DNA of 64,000 bases from Pseudomonadota bacterium (GCA_018240425.1 JAFEFU010000018.1:81061-145060), one strand, 5' to 3'; shown: positions 52,916 through 64,000, counted from the first letter of the stretch. Numbers and translations are program-made. The notes: generated by a model not told the origin, from the letters alone.

Positions 52916-53254
52916 TCAATCGCCGGTGCCGGCGGCTTCCGAGAAATAGCGCGCCAGCTTGCCGGTCTCGCCGTCGCGGGCCTCGGCCTCGGGAAGCGGA
53001 TCCTTCCTCTGGGTGATGACCGGCCACTGCACCGCATACTTGCGGTTGAACTCGACCCAGGTCTCCATGTCCGGTTCGGTGTCGGGGCGGATCGCGTCGG
53101 CCGGGCACTCCGGTTCGCACACGCCGCAGTCGATGCATTCATCCGGGTGGATGACCAGCATGTTCTCGCCCTCGTAGAAGCAATCGACCGGGCAGACCTC
53201 GACGCAGTCGGTGTATTTGCAGGCGATGCAATTGTCGGTCACGACATAGGTCAT
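52916..53254 (-). CDS. fdxA: 7Fe ferredoxin
   Basis: A 112-residue ferredoxin. [17 protein letters not shown] binds one [3Fe-4S] and shares its last cysteine with the [4Fe-4S] cluster, and [12 protein letters not shown] provides the second set. The C-terminal 60 residues are the usual FdxA extension ([13 protein letters not shown]). The ATG at 53254 gives MTYVVTDNC, the known family start. Located between the S4-domain gene and carD in the arrangement common in this family of bacteria. Confidence 0.93.
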   Translation of the reverse strand: MTYVVTDNCIACKYTDCVEVCPVDCFYEGENMLVIHPDECIDCGVCEPECPADAIRPDTEPDMETWVEFNRKYAVQWPVITQRKDPLPEAEARDGETGKLARYFSEAAGTGD

Positions 53255-53315
53255 GGGAAGGGCCCCGGGGGAAATGCTTCGGCTGCTACCTAGACCTTGG
53301 TGCGGGATCATTCAA

Positions 53316-53333
53316 GCGCCGACGCCCCGGCGC
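53316..53333 (-). terminator. Hairpin downstream of the S4-domain gene
   Basis: GCGCCG (53316-53321) and CGGCGC (53328-53333) pair across six bases; on the minus strand the stem is followed by TTGAAT. It lies 46 bases after the S4 gene stop and 60 bases before fdxA. Only a weak T-run. Confidence 0.35.
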
Positions 53334-53379
53334 GGCCACGGAAAGTCCGGCGTTCGCGGCTGGCGCAAGAGGCGGGAAA

Positions 53380-53676
53380 TCATTCGCCCCCGGGCGGCGG
53401 GACCGGAACGGCGGGGGCGCCATCCTCGCGGTAAAGGCCCTGGGCCTCGGGCGCGGGGCCGCGCCGGGTGCCGCAGTCAAGGATATGGAGCACCCTCACC
53501 CGTCCGTGCGCGGCAAAGGTCAGCACGTCGCCCGGCCCGACCGGCTGGGCGGGCTTGACCACATGTGCGCCATTCAGCCGCACATGCCCGGCCTCGACGA
53601 AGGCGGCCGACAGGCTGCGGCTCTTGAACAGGCGCGCCTGCCACAGCCACTTGTCGAGGCGGATGCGCCCCTCCAC
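53380..53676 (-). CDS. S4 RNA-binding-domain protein (HslR-like)
   Basis: A 98-residue protein whose first 60 residues are an S4 domain (RLDKWLWQARLFKSRSLSAAFVEAG read in two parts, then VRLNG). HslR in E. coli binds stalled 50S subunits carrying nascent chains. The C-terminal tail is Pro/Gly-rich. The start is GTG three bases after the helicase stop, so the two are translated together. Confidence 0.82.
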   Translation of the reverse strand: MEGRIRLDKWLWQARLFKSRSLSAAFVEAGHVRLNGAHVVKPAQPVGPGDVLTFAAHGRVRVLHILDCGTRRGPAPEAQGLYREDGAPAVPVPPPGGE

Positions 53677-53679
53677 CCG

Positions 53680-56487
<2,808 letters not shown>

Positions 56488-56605
56488 CGGGGCCTCTCCG
56501 GGTTCCTGAAGGCGGGGCGGCGGGGGGCAGGCCTGCCCCGGCGCCCGCCCTGCCCTGCCTTAGCGTCCCTGACGGGCGCTTTCCATCGAAAAGCTGCGGG
56601 TCGCG

Positions 56606-57187
56606 TCACAGGTCGGTGCCGCCCAGCTCGGACTGAAGCGCATCCAGCGCCTTGCGGATGCCGTCCTGATGGGGGTTGATCGACAGCGACTGCTGGAAGG
56701 CGCGCATGGCGTCATGCTTGCGGTTCGTCTCCTGCAGGATCAGGCCCAGCCCCGAGATCGCGCCGAAATGCCGGGGCTCGAGCGTCAGCACATGTTCGAT
56801 GTCGGCGATCGACGGGCCGTAGAGGCCGCGCAGGTAATAGGCGGTCGCCCGCGCGTTCCAGCCTTCGGCGAAATCGGGGGCCTGGTCGGTCAGCGCGGTC
56901 AGATCCGCGATGGCCGCGTCCAGATCGCCCGCCGCCATCGCGTCGCGCCCGCGCTTCAAGAGGAGGTCAAAGGCCGGAGAGCCGGATTTCGACCATTCGT
57001 CCAGGATCTTCGCCTGCGTCGCCTGCCAGTCGCCGTTGGCCGGATCGGCCAGCGCGGCAAAGAGCGCGTCCATCTCGGGCCCGCTCAGCTTCTCGGCCGC
57101 AGGAGCCGCGCCCGCCACGAGCAGCGTCATTAACGCGCCACAAAGGAACGCAACGATACGTTTGCGATATGTGGACAAGGACTGCAT
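56606..57187 (-). CDS. Secreted TPR-repeat protein
   Basis: A 193-residue protein with an N-terminal signal peptide (RIVAFLCGALMTLLVAGAAPAAA-like, cleavage near residue 31). The mature part has about three tetratricopeptide repeats (AMAAGDLDAAIADLTALTDQ; GWNARATAYYLRGLYGPSIA; GLGLILQETNRKHDAMRAF). TPRs bind other proteins; the role is unknown. An ATG seven codons earlier (57208) is an alternative start. It diverges from the SCP2 gene with 68 bp between starts, and 118 bp of GC-rich sequence with a GGGGCAGGCCTGCCCC palindrome separate it from the helicase gene. Confidence 0.75.
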   Translation of the reverse strand: MQSLSTYRKRIVAFLCGALMTLLVAGAAPAAEKLSGPEMDALFAALADPANGDWQATQAKILDEWSKSGSPAFDLLLKRGRDAMAAGDLDAAIADLTALTDQAPDFAEGWNARATAYYLRGLYGPSIADIEHVLTLEPRHFGAISGLGLILQETNRKHDAMRAFQQSLSINPHQDGIRKALDALQSELGGTDL

Positions 57188-57255
57188 AACCGCTTCAATG
57201 TAACCCATGCCTGCCGGAATGCGAATGCACCGGCCATCACTTTCGGAGGAATACC

Positions 57256-57543
57256 ATGTCCGGTGCAGTGGATGCGGCGGTTGCCGCGCTGAACAGCAAG
57301 ATGCCGGGCGGTTTCGCCGGATCGGCCAAGATCGTCATCAAGGGCGAGGGCGCGATCATGCTGGACGCCTCGGGCGCCCGCGCGGGCGACGAGACCGCCG
57401 ATGTCACGCTGACCGCCAGCGCCGACACGTTCAAGGGCATCCTCGACGGCAGCGTCAACCCGACCGCCGCCTTCATGATGGGCAAGCTCAGCGTCGATGG
57501 CAACATGGGGCTGGCCATCCAGCTGGGCGCCGCCCTGTCGTGA
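57256..57543 (+). CDS. SCP2 sterol/lipid-binding domain protein
   Basis: A 95-residue soluble protein that consists of one SCP2 domain (VIKGEGAIMLDASGAR ... DVTLTASADTFKGILDGSVNPTAAFMMGKLSVDGNMG, read in pieces). SCP2 domains bind fatty acids, acyl-CoA or sterols. CGGAGGAATACC precedes the ATG. Its stop overlaps the GTG start of the hydrolase (GTGA), so it may present lipid to that enzyme. Confidence 0.85.
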   Translation: MSGAVDAAVAALNSKMPGGFAGSAKIVIKGEGAIMLDASGARAGDETADVTLTASADTFKGILDGSVNPTAAFMMGKLSVDGNMGLAIQLGAALS

Positions 57544-58475
57544 GCGCGGACGCGCCCTTCTACGCCGATGTGGCGGAGGCGCCGGCAGGACAGACCTGCC
57601 GCTGGCTGGCCACCGCGGACGGGGTGCGAATCCGTGCGGCCTTCTGGCGCCAGGGGGAAAGGGGAACCGTGCTCCTGTTCCCCGGCCGCACCGAATATGC
57701 CGAGAAATACGGGCCGGCCGCGGGTGAACTCGCGGCGCGCGGCTTTGCGATGGCGACGCTCGACTGGCGCGGACAGGGGCTGGCCGACCGGCCCCTGCCC
57801 GACCGGGCCACCGGACACGTCAGGCATTTCGGCGACTACCAGAAGGACGTGGCGGCGTTCCTCGGCCTTGTCCGGGCCGAGGGCCTGCCCCAGCCGTTCC
57901 ACCTGATCGCCCATTCGATGGGCGGCCAGATCGGCCTGCGCGCCCTTCTGGACGGGCTGCCGGTCCGGGCGGCGGCCTTTTCCGCGCCGATGTGGGGCCT
58001 GCACATCAACCCGGCGCTGCGGCCCCTGGCCTGGCTGACCAGCGGTCTGGCCGCGCTGGCCGGCAAGGGCAGCCTCTACGCCCCCGGCACCAGCGCCGCC
58101 ACCTATGTGTCCGAGGCGCCCTTTGCCGACAATGTCCTGACCCGCGATCCGGCGATGTATGCCTTCATGCAGCGCCAGATTGCCGCCCACCCCGACCTGA
58201 TCCTCGGCGGTCCGTCGATGCAGTGGCTGAACGAGGCGCTGCGCGACTGCCTGGCGCTTTCGTTCAGCCCCTCGCCGCGCCTGCCCGGCCTGACCATGCT
58301 TGGCGCGCTGGAGCGCGTCGTCGATCCGCGCCGCATCCGCGCCCGCATGGAGCGCTGGCCGGGGGGCGAACTCGACATCGTCGCCGGCGCCGAACACGAG
58401 GTAATGATGGAGCGGCCCGAGGTCCGCCGGCGCTTCTACGACCGCGCCTGCGCGCTGTTTGCCGCGCAAGGGTGA
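57540..58475 (+). CDS. Alpha/beta hydrolase, lysophospholipase-like
   Basis: A 311-residue hydrolase without signal peptide. GRTEYAEKYGPAAGELAARG and DWRGQGLADR are the pattern of PldB/monoglyceride-lipase-like proteins, AHSMGGQIGLRAL holds the nucleophile serine (about residue 123), and GAEHEVMMER near residue 286 the histidine. GTG start coupled to the SCP2 gene. Lysophospholipid or monoacylglycerol cleavage is the likely reaction. Convergent with the Anbu gene. Confidence 0.8.
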   Translation: MSADAPFYADVAEAPAGQTCRWLATADGVRIRAAFWRQGERGTVLLFPGRTEYAEKYGPAAGELAARGFAMATLDWRGQGLADRPLPDRATGHVRHFGDYQKDVAAFLGLVRAEGLPQPFHLIAHSMGGQIGLRALLDGLPVRAAAFSAPMWGLHINPALRPLAWLTSGLAALAGKGSLYAPGTSAATYVSEAPFADNVLTRDPAMYAFMQRQIAAHPDLILGGPSMQWLNEALRDCLALSFSPSPRLPGLTMLGALERVVDPRRIRARMERWPGGELDIVAGAEHEVMMERPEVRRRFYDRACALFAAQG

Positions 58476-58622
58476 TCCACGGGCCGCCGGACAGGACACC
58501 CCGGCGGAAAACCGGGCCGGCCCCGGGAGTGGTTTGCCGTGCATGTGGATCATCGGCGCGGCCCGGCCGCTTTGGGCGAGAGTGCGGCGGCAAGCGTTGC
58601 GTCAGATGAATTGCAGACCGCC

Positions 58623-59348
58623 CTAGATCTTCACCCGGGCGAAACTCTGGCGCAGCGCCGCCGACCAGGCCTCGCTCATGGCGCGAAAATCCTTGTCGCC
58701 GGCCTCGATCCGCCGTTCGAGCGTCACCCGCAGCGCGCCCTGCGCCACGACGGCAAGGTCAAGCGGCATCCCCACCGACAGGTTCGAGCGCAGGGTCGAA
58801 TCCATCGACAGAAGCACCGCCTTCTGTCCGTCGGCCAGCGTCGTCTCGGGCCGCACCACCCGGTCGAGGATCGGCTTGCCGTACTTGTGCTCGCCGATCT
58901 GCAGGAAGGGCGTGTCCTCGGTCGCCTCGATGAAGTTCCCCTCGGGATAGACGAGGAACATCCGCATCACCCCGCCCTTCCGCTGCCCCGCGACGATCAT
59001 CGAGGCCGACGCGCTGGCATGGGTCGCGGCCAGCTTCCCGTCGACCTCGGCACGGACGCCGGCCAGGGTATTGCCGATCAGCTCGGCCACCTTCAGCATG
59101 GTCGGCGCCAGGAGGATCGAGGTCCCGTCCGTCGCCTCGGGATCCTCGGCGGCCTCATGCAGCCTGGCGAGCGTCGTCTGCGTGACCGAAAGGCTTCCGG
59201 CGGTCATCAGCACGATCACCCGTTCGCCCGGAACCTCGAAGGTGAACATCTTGCGGTAGGTGGCGATGTTGTCCAGCCCGGCGTTGGTGCGGGTGTCAGA
59301 CAGAAGCACCATTCCTTCGTTCAGGAGAAGCCCGACGCAGTAGGTCAT
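58623..59348 (-). CDS. Anbu-type bacterial proteasome homologue
   Basis: A 241-residue Ntn-hydrolase. MTYCVGLLLNEGMVLLSDTRTNAGLDN is the family N-terminus, read in two parts; after removal of Met1, Thr2 becomes the nucleophile as in proteasome beta subunits. HASASASMIVAGQ and LDRVVRPETTLADGQKAVLLSMDSTL also fit Anbu. Known Anbu genes usually sit with a transglutaminase-like protease, an alpha-E protein and an ATP-grasp protein; none of these is adjacent here. Its peptide-cleaving activity and partners are uncertain. Confidence 0.85.
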   Translation of the reverse strand: MTYCVGLLLNEGMVLLSDTRTNAGLDNIATYRKMFTFEVPGERVIVLMTAGSLSVTQTTLARLHEAAEDPEATDGTSILLAPTMLKVAELIGNTLAGVRAEVDGKLAATHASASASMIVAGQRKGGVMRMFLVYPEGNFIEATEDTPFLQIGEHKYGKPILDRVVRPETTLADGQKAVLLSMDSTLRSNLSVGMPLDLAVVAQGALRVTLERRIEAGDKDFRAMSEAWSAALRQSFARVKI

Positions 59349-59442
59349 TGATCGTTCCCGGTTGCCGACCGCGCAACATTATTGCCGCGCCGCGCCGACC
59401 GCAACCGCCACCTGCGTCACCCTTGCCGCCAACTGTCCGCCG

Positions 59443-60300
59443 TCAGGCCACCGCGCGCCGGTAGAGATGCCAGGTCGCGTGGCCGAGAATGGGCAGCGTG
59501 ACCGCAAATCCCAGAAGCATCGGCAGCGCCCCGAGGATCAGCCCCGCCGCCACGATCGCGCCCCATGCGAGGATCGTCACCGGATTCTTGCGCAGGACGC
59601 CGACCGAGGTGATGATCGCGCGCGGCAGGCCCACGTCGCGGTCGAGAAGCATCGGGAACGAGACGACGCTGACCGCAAGCACCAGAAGCGCGAAGCAGAA
59701 GCCGAGAGGGATGCCGATCAGGATCATCGCCCAGCCCCCCGGCGTGGTCAGGGCCCGGCCGATGAAATGCGCCGCCCCGGTATAGGAGGCGTCGCCCATC
59801 GTCAGGCTGTGCAGAAGCCAGGCGCAGAGGAGCCACAGGATGAACACGATCGCCAGCGCGAAGCCCAGCATCAGGATCGCCCCGAACCCCGGCGCGTGCA
59901 GGACCCGGATCATGTCCGACCAGGTCGGCTCCTCGCCGGCCTCGCGCCGCCGGCTGAGTTCGTAAAGCCCGATCGCCGCGACCGGCCCGATCAGCGCGAA
60001 GCCGGACAAGAGCGGAAAGGCCAGGGGCAGCGCGTCCTGGTGGACCGCGATCCAGATCAGCGCCCCGCCGATGACCGGATAGAGAAGGCAGGCGATCAGC
60101 ACGTCGCTGCGGAAGGTCATGAAGTCGTCGACCCCCAGGCGCAGCACCGCGCGCAGGTCGGCGAAGGTCACGGTGCGGATTTCGGGCAGGGCATGTGATC
60201 CGTCGCCGCCGGCATGGCGGACGGCGCTGCCAACCTCATGGCCGGCCGCACTGATGTTCTTTGCCCACCAAGAGAGGGGGTTACCGATGGTCGATGTCAT
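59443..60300 (-). CDS. DUF2189 integral membrane protein
   Basis: A 285-residue membrane protein with about six hydrophobic segments. IRTVTFADLRAVLRLGVDDFM before the first segment and SVVSFPMLLDRDVGLPRAI in the C-terminal half match DUF2189, a family of unknown function found in alphaproteobacteria next to cytochrome genes or alone. Same direction as the Anbu gene after a 94-bp gap. Divergent from the M3 peptidase over 215 bp, in which I see no clear element. Confidence 0.78.
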   Translation of the reverse strand: MTSTIGNPLSWWAKNISAAGHEVGSAVRHAGGDGSHALPEIRTVTFADLRAVLRLGVDDFMTFRSDVLIACLLYPVIGGALIWIAVHQDALPLAFPLLSGFALIGPVAAIGLYELSRRREAGEEPTWSDMIRVLHAPGFGAILMLGFALAIVFILWLLCAWLLHSLTMGDASYTGAAHFIGRALTTPGGWAMILIGIPLGFCFALLVLAVSVVSFPMLLDRDVGLPRAIITSVGVLRKNPVTILAWGAIVAAGLILGALPMLLGFAVTLPILGHATWHLYRRAVA

Positions 60301-60515
60301 CTTGCACGCCTCCGTTCGCCTTGGTTTTCCATTGCGGAGAGCGGCAGGCCCGGCCCTGTCTCGGGCAGGCGCGGCGCCCCCGATAGCTCCACCCTAGCAC
60401 GAAAACGGCCGGGATTCCTTCACAATCGCGCGGCCCCCCCGGCACTCGCCCCGCCCGCCTTGCCTTTTGCCGTCCGGGGCGCCTATGTCTTGGCGGTCCG
60501 ACGAAAGGAAATGCC

Positions 60516-62342
60516 ATGACCCGCACCCTCTGCCGCCCGCTCCGCGATGCCAATGCCACCGCAGGGGGCGGCCTCGGCAACCTGCCGGACTGGGATCTGA
60601 GCGACCTCTACAGCGGCGAGGACGCGCCGGAACTGGCGCGCGACATGGACTGGCTGAAGGCGGAATGCGCGGCCTTCGCCGCCGACTACGAGGGCAGGCT
60701 GGCCGGGCTGGACGCGGCCGCGATGCTGGCCTGCATCCACCGCCACGAGCGGATCGAACAGGTGGCCGGGCGGGTCATGTCCTTCGCCGGGCTGCGCTAC
60801 TACCAGAGCACCACCGACGGCGGGCGCGCCAAGTTCATGTCGGACTGCCAGGACCGGATCACCGACTTCACCACGCCCCTGGTGTTCTTCAGCCTCGAAT
60901 TCAACCGCATCGAGGAAGCCGCCTATCAGGCGCTGGTCGCCGACGCCGGGCTGGCGCGCTACAGGGTGGCGCTCGACCGGATGCGGGCGATGCGGCCCCA
61001 CCAGCTGTCCGACGAGCTGGAACGGTTCCTGCACGATCAGTCGGTGGTCGGCGCCTCGGCCTGGAACCGGCTCTTCGACGAGACGATGGCGGGGCTGGAA
61101 TTTACAGTCGCGGGCGAGGACGCGCCCCTGAGCCTTGAATCGACGCTGAACCTTCTGTCGGACCCCGACCGCGCACGGCGCGAGGCCGGCGCGCGGGCGC
61201 TGGCCGAGGTTTTCGGCCGCAACATCAAGCTGTTCGCCCGTGTTCATAACACGCTGGCCAAGGAGAAGGCGGTTGAGGACAAGTGGCGGAAGATGCCCAC
61301 GCCGCAGGCCGGGCGGCACCTTGCGAACCATGTGGAGCCCGAGGTGGTCGAGGCGCTGAGAAACGCCGTGGTCGCCGCCTATCCGAAGCTGTCGCACCGC
61401 TATTACCGGCTGAAGGCGAAGTGGATGGGGCTGGACAAGCTGCAGGTCTGGGACCGCAACGCCCCCCTGCCCACCGAAGAGGTCCGCACCGTCGGCTGGG
61501 ACGAGGCGCGCGCCACCGTCAGCGGCGCCTACCGCGCCTTTTCGCCGGCCCTCGCCGACCTGCTTGTGCCCTTCTTCGAGCGGGGCTGGATCGACGCGGG
61601 CGTGAAGCCCGGCAAGGCCCCCGGCGCCTTCGCGCACCCGACCGTCACCGACGTTCACCCTTACATCATGCTGAACTATCTGGGCAAACCGCGCGACGTG
61701 ATGACGCTGGCGCACGAACTGGGGCATGGCGTCCATCAGGTGCTGGCCGCCCCCCAGGGCGAGATGCTGGCCAACACGCCCCTGACGCTGGCCGAGACCG
61801 CGTCGGTCTTCGGCGAGATGCTGACCTTCCGGGCGCTTCTGGCCAAGGCGAAGGACGCGGGTGAACGCAAGACGCTCCTCGCCGGCAAGGTCGAGGACAT
61901 GATCAACACCGTCGTCCGCCAGATCGCCTTCTACGATTTCGAGTGCAAGCTGCATGCGGCGCGGATGGCGGGCGAATTGACCCCCGAGGACATCAACACC
62001 CTGTGGATGAGCGTTCAGGGCGAAAGCCTGGGCGACGCCTTCGAGTTCATGGACGGCTACGAGACCTTCTGGTCCTACATCCCGCATTTCGTGCACACCC
62101 CCTTCTATGTCTACGCCTATGCCTTCGGCGACGGCCTGGTGAACGCGCTCTATGCCGCCTACGAGGAAGGTCTGCCCGACTTCCAGGCCAAGTATCTCGA
62201 CATGCTGAAGGCGGGCGGATCGCGCCACCACAAGGATCTGCTGGCCCCCTTCGGGCTGGACGCCTCGGACCCGAAGTTCTGGGACAAGGGCCTGTCGATG
62301 ATCTCGGGCATGATCGACGAGCTGGAGAAGATCGGAGACTGA
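60516..62342 (+). CDS. pepF: M3-family oligoendopeptidase F
   Basis: A 608-residue cytosolic zinc peptidase. The zinc site is LAHELGHGVHQVL near residue 403, with the third ligand glutamate in LAETASVFGEM about 25 residues later. The N-terminal 190 residues are the helical lid. The family cleaves short peptides of about 7-17 residues and recycles peptide fragments. GACGAAAGGAAATGCC precedes the ATG. Confidence 0.9.
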   Translation: MTRTLCRPLRDANATAGGGLGNLPDWDLSDLYSGEDAPELARDMDWLKAECAAFAADYEGRLAGLDAAAMLACIHRHERIEQVAGRVMSFAGLRYYQSTTDGGRAKFMSDCQDRITDFTTPLVFFSLEFNRIEEAAYQALVADAGLARYRVALDRMRAMRPHQLSDELERFLHDQSVVGASAWNRLFDETMAGLEFTVAGEDAPLSLESTLNLLSDPDRARREAGARALAEVFGRNIKLFARVHNTLAKEKAVEDKWRKMPTPQAGRHLANHVEPEVVEALRNAVVAAYPKLSHRYYRLKAKWMGLDKLQVWDRNAPLPTEEVRTVGWDEARATVSGAYRAFSPALADLLVPFFERGWIDAGVKPGKAPGAFAHPTVTDVHPYIMLNYLGKPRDVMTLAHELGHGVHQVLAAPQGEMLANTPLTLAETASVFGEMLTFRALLAKAKDAGERKTLLAGKVEDMINTVVRQIAFYDFECKLHAARMAGELTPEDINTLWMSVQGESLGDAFEFMDGYETFWSYIPHFVHTPFYVYAYAFGDGLVNALYAAYEEGLPDFQAKYLDMLKAGGSRHHKDLLAPFGLDASDPKFWDKGLSMISGMIDELEKIGD

Positions 62343-62414
62343 TCCCCGCGCAAGCCCGGTTGCCCGGACCGGGGCCAATGGCTAGGCTTTGCCCAAAGGT
62401 GCGGGGGGCGGGCG

Positions 62415-63593
62415 ATGTGGCGCTGGGTTGCGGGAATTCTGGCGTCGCTGGCGGCCTTTGTCCTGGCCGGGGTGATCATGCTTGGCCCCGGCATGGTCGA
62501 GCGGGGGCGCAACCGGGTCCTGCCCCATGATCCCTGGCCGGTCTCGCAGGCAGCGAGCGCCATGCACGAGCGGCTGGTGATCGGCGACCTTCACGCCGAT
62601 TCCCTCCTGTGGGGGCGCGACCTGACCAGACGCTCGGGGCGCGGGCAGGTCGACCTGCCGCGGCTTCAGGCGGGCAATGTCGCGATCGAGGTCTTCACGA
62701 CAGTGACGAAAAGCCCCACGGGACTGAACGACGACCGCAACACCGCCGGTGCGCGCGACGACATCACCCTGCTGTCCATCCTTCAGCTGCGCCCCCGGAA
62801 AAGCTGGTTCAACCTGACCGAGCGGGCGCTTGCGCAGGCAGCGGACCTGCAGGGCTTTGCGGCCAAGGCCCCCGACATGCTGAGGATCGTCCGCAGCCGC
62901 GCCGATCTTCAGGCGGTGCTCGACGCGCGGGCGGGGGGCGCTCAGGTCGTGGGCGGCATCCTCGGGGCCGAGGGCGGGCACGCGCTGTCGGGCGATCTTG
63001 CGAACCTCGACCGGCTTTACGATGCGGGCTTCCGGCTGGTCGGGCTGGTGCATTTCTTCGACAACGAGCTTGGCGCCTCGCTGCACGGCGAGGCCGGGGC
63101 CGGGGCGGGCCTGACCGACTTCGGCCGCGCGGTGGTCAAGCGGATGGTGGAGAAGCACATGATCATCGACCTTGCCCATGCCTCCGAACAGGTCGACCGC
63201 GACGTGCTGGCGATGGTCCAGGGGCCTGTGATCGTCAGCCACACCGGCATCTTCAGCGAATGCCCGCACCGCCGCAACATCCCCGACGAGCTGATCCGGG
63301 CGGTGGCCGACCGGGGCGGGCTGATCGGCATCGGCTTCTGGGACGAGGCGGTCTGCGACCCCTCGCCCAGGGGCATCGCCAGGGCGATCAAGGCGGCCAT
63401 CGCCGTGGCGGGCGAGGATCATGTGGCGCTCGGCTCGGATTTCGACGGCGCGGTGACCACCACCTTCGACGCATCGGAACTGCCTGCCCTGACCCAGGCG
63501 CTGATCGACGAGGGCCTGACCGAGCCGGTGATCGCCAAGGTGATGGGGGCCAACATGGTGCGCTTCCTTCGCGACGCACTGCCCCAAAGCTGA
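62415..63593 (+). CDS. Membrane dipeptidase (M19 family)
   Basis: A 392-residue M19 renal-dipeptidase-like amidohydrolase. An N-terminal membrane segment (WVAGILASLAAFVLAGVIML) suggests that it is anchored with the catalytic part in the periplasm. The zinc site shows as IGDLHADSLLW, then LGAEGGHAL, VSHTGIF and LGSDFDGAV, the usual five regions. It hydrolyses dipeptides, including D-amino-acid-containing ones, in many species. It follows pepF by 72 bp and may form a peptide-breakdown pair with it. Confidence 0.87.
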   Translation: MWRWVAGILASLAAFVLAGVIMLGPGMVERGRNRVLPHDPWPVSQAASAMHERLVIGDLHADSLLWGRDLTRRSGRGQVDLPRLQAGNVAIEVFTTVTKSPTGLNDDRNTAGARDDITLLSILQLRPRKSWFNLTERALAQAADLQGFAAKAPDMLRIVRSRADLQAVLDARAGGAQVVGGILGAEGGHALSGDLANLDRLYDAGFRLVGLVHFFDNELGASLHGEAGAGAGLTDFGRAVVKRMVEKHMIIDLAHASEQVDRDVLAMVQGPVIVSHTGIFSECPHRRNIPDELIRAVADRGGLIGIGFWDEAVCDPSPRGIARAIKAAIAVAGEDHVALGSDFDGAVTTTFDASELPALTQALIDEGLTEPVIAKVMGANMVRFLRDALPQS

Positions 63594-63636
63594 GCGGCGA
63601 TCCCGCGGGCTTTCGTCCCGGCCCGCCGCGACCGGC

Positions 63637-63665
63637 TTGCGGCAGGCGCGCCAGGCCCCTATATT
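63637..63665 (+). promoter_or_regulatory. Sigma-70-type promoter of ssrA
   Basis: TTGCGG (63637-63642) and TATATT (63660-63665) are separated by exactly 17 bp and lie a few bases before the start of the acceptor RNA. This is the best -35/-10 pair in the window. Confidence 0.7.
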
Positions 63666-63671
63666 GGCCCT

Positions 63672-63992
63672 GTCGGGGGTTCGCCCGCGACTATGGACAT
63701 AAACGCGCTCGTAATAAACGGATCGGACCCGGGGGCGGTACCCGGCGGCTCCACCAAAGCCCCGTGTTGGCGGGTCATGGGGCCGAAACAGGATCGACGA
63801 ACGCCTAAAGGGGTTTGCTTTGTCCCGGTGAGGTACCACCGTTATCGGTCCAAAATGTACAGTTGCCAACAACAACCGTGCTCCGGCAATGGCTCTGGCT
63901 GCGTAAGCAGTTCGGGTCGCCGAAACCAAGTCCTTGCGCTTAGCCGCGCAAGGCGGGGTCCGCAGGCACCTGGCAACAGAAGCCTGCACCTT
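63672..63992 (+). ncRNA. ssrA: Two-piece (permuted) tmRNA precursor
   Basis: The order is that of alphaproteobacterial permuted tmRNA. The acceptor piece comes first and ends GGCGGCTCCACCA, with the CCA at 63754-63756. A 22-base spacer follows, then the coding piece beginning GGGGCCG at 63779. GGGGCCG pairs with CGGCTCC (63746-63752) into a seven-bp acceptor stem. The tag frame starts at GCC 63865 and runs A-N-N-N-R-A-P-A-M-A-L-A-A to TAA at 63904-63906, so AANDN-like tags are replaced by a 13-residue tag ending ALAA, as in Rhodobacter. The 5' and 3' ends are approximate; the coding piece may extend to the window edge. Confidence 0.88.
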
Positions 63993-64000
63993 CCCCCGCC

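Noticed and set aside
56524..56539. GGGGCAGGCCTGCCCC palindrome as a terminator
   Set aside because: It has no loop and no T-run, and it lies upstream of the helicase gene, not just after a stop.
58472..58551. TGATCCAC/GTGGATCA inverted repeat between the hydrolase and Anbu genes
   Set aside because: Arms are only 8 bp with a spacer of over 60 bases and no T-run; not enough to call a terminator or site.

Overview
The window is one contiguous piece of a GC-rich alphaproteobacterial chromosome, most likely from the Rhodobacteraceae (Rhodobacterales). This rests on the split, circularly permuted tmRNA gene at the right edge with an ANNNRAP...ALAA type tag, on the CarD / 7Fe-ferredoxin / S4-domain / Suv3-like helicase neighbourhood, on a TauR-type taurine regulon with CTGGACCTAA boxes, and on the dense chains of ATGA/GTGA/TGATG gene overlaps. 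I see no IS element, prophage, CRISPR array or ordinary tRNA gene.

Left part (1-15.6 kb): the end of a multifunctional fatty-acid oxidation protein; an EamA exporter coupled to a sulfotransferase; an acyl-CoA synthetase; a membrane protein that looks like a metalloprotease without its metal site; then a tightly overlapped leftward nucleoside salvage operon cdd-deoA-deoB-add-upp ending in a SPOR-domain protein. A VOC-bicupin fusion diverges from maeB (malic enzyme with a phosphotransacetylase tail). A NtrC-like regulator follows that has lost both its sigma-54 contact loop and its Walker B glutamate. NadK diverges from glyA.

Middle (17-30 kb): small proteins and a hydrolase, then a leftward polyamine block (LysR regulator, periplasmic binding protein, ATPase, two permeases, aminobutyraldehyde-type dehydrogenase), and a Na/Pi cotransporter preceded by a PHO-box-like sequence.

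The centrepiece (27.5-44 kb) is a complete taurine-to-sulfate route. TauABC imports taurine, Tpa transaminates it to sulfoacetaldehyde, Xsc splits this into sulfite and acetyl phosphate, AckA turns acetyl phosphate into acetate and ATP, a TauE-like protein may export sulfite, and SoeABC oxidises sulfite into the quinone pool. Three pairs of TauR boxes with 23-24 bp spacing sit at tauA, tpa and xsc; the xsc pair is built partly from the last codons of tauR. A 245-bp hairpin-rich insert separates soeA and soeB; it keeps an open frame with an ATGA junction at both ends. It is the most unusual stretch of the window.

Right part (44-64 kb): two different GcvT-fusion proteins (an FAD oxidoreductase and a DUF1989 fusion) with a choline-kinase-like protein, a DeoR regulator and a truncated haemoglobin; an EamA transporter; carD with a long leader hairpin; fdxA, an S4 protein and the helicase; a TPR lipoprotein-like secreted protein; an SCP2 protein coupled to a lysophospholipase-like hydrolase; an orphan Anbu proteasome homologue; a DUF2189 membrane protein; an M3 oligopeptidase; an M19 dipeptidase; and the permuted ssrA gene.
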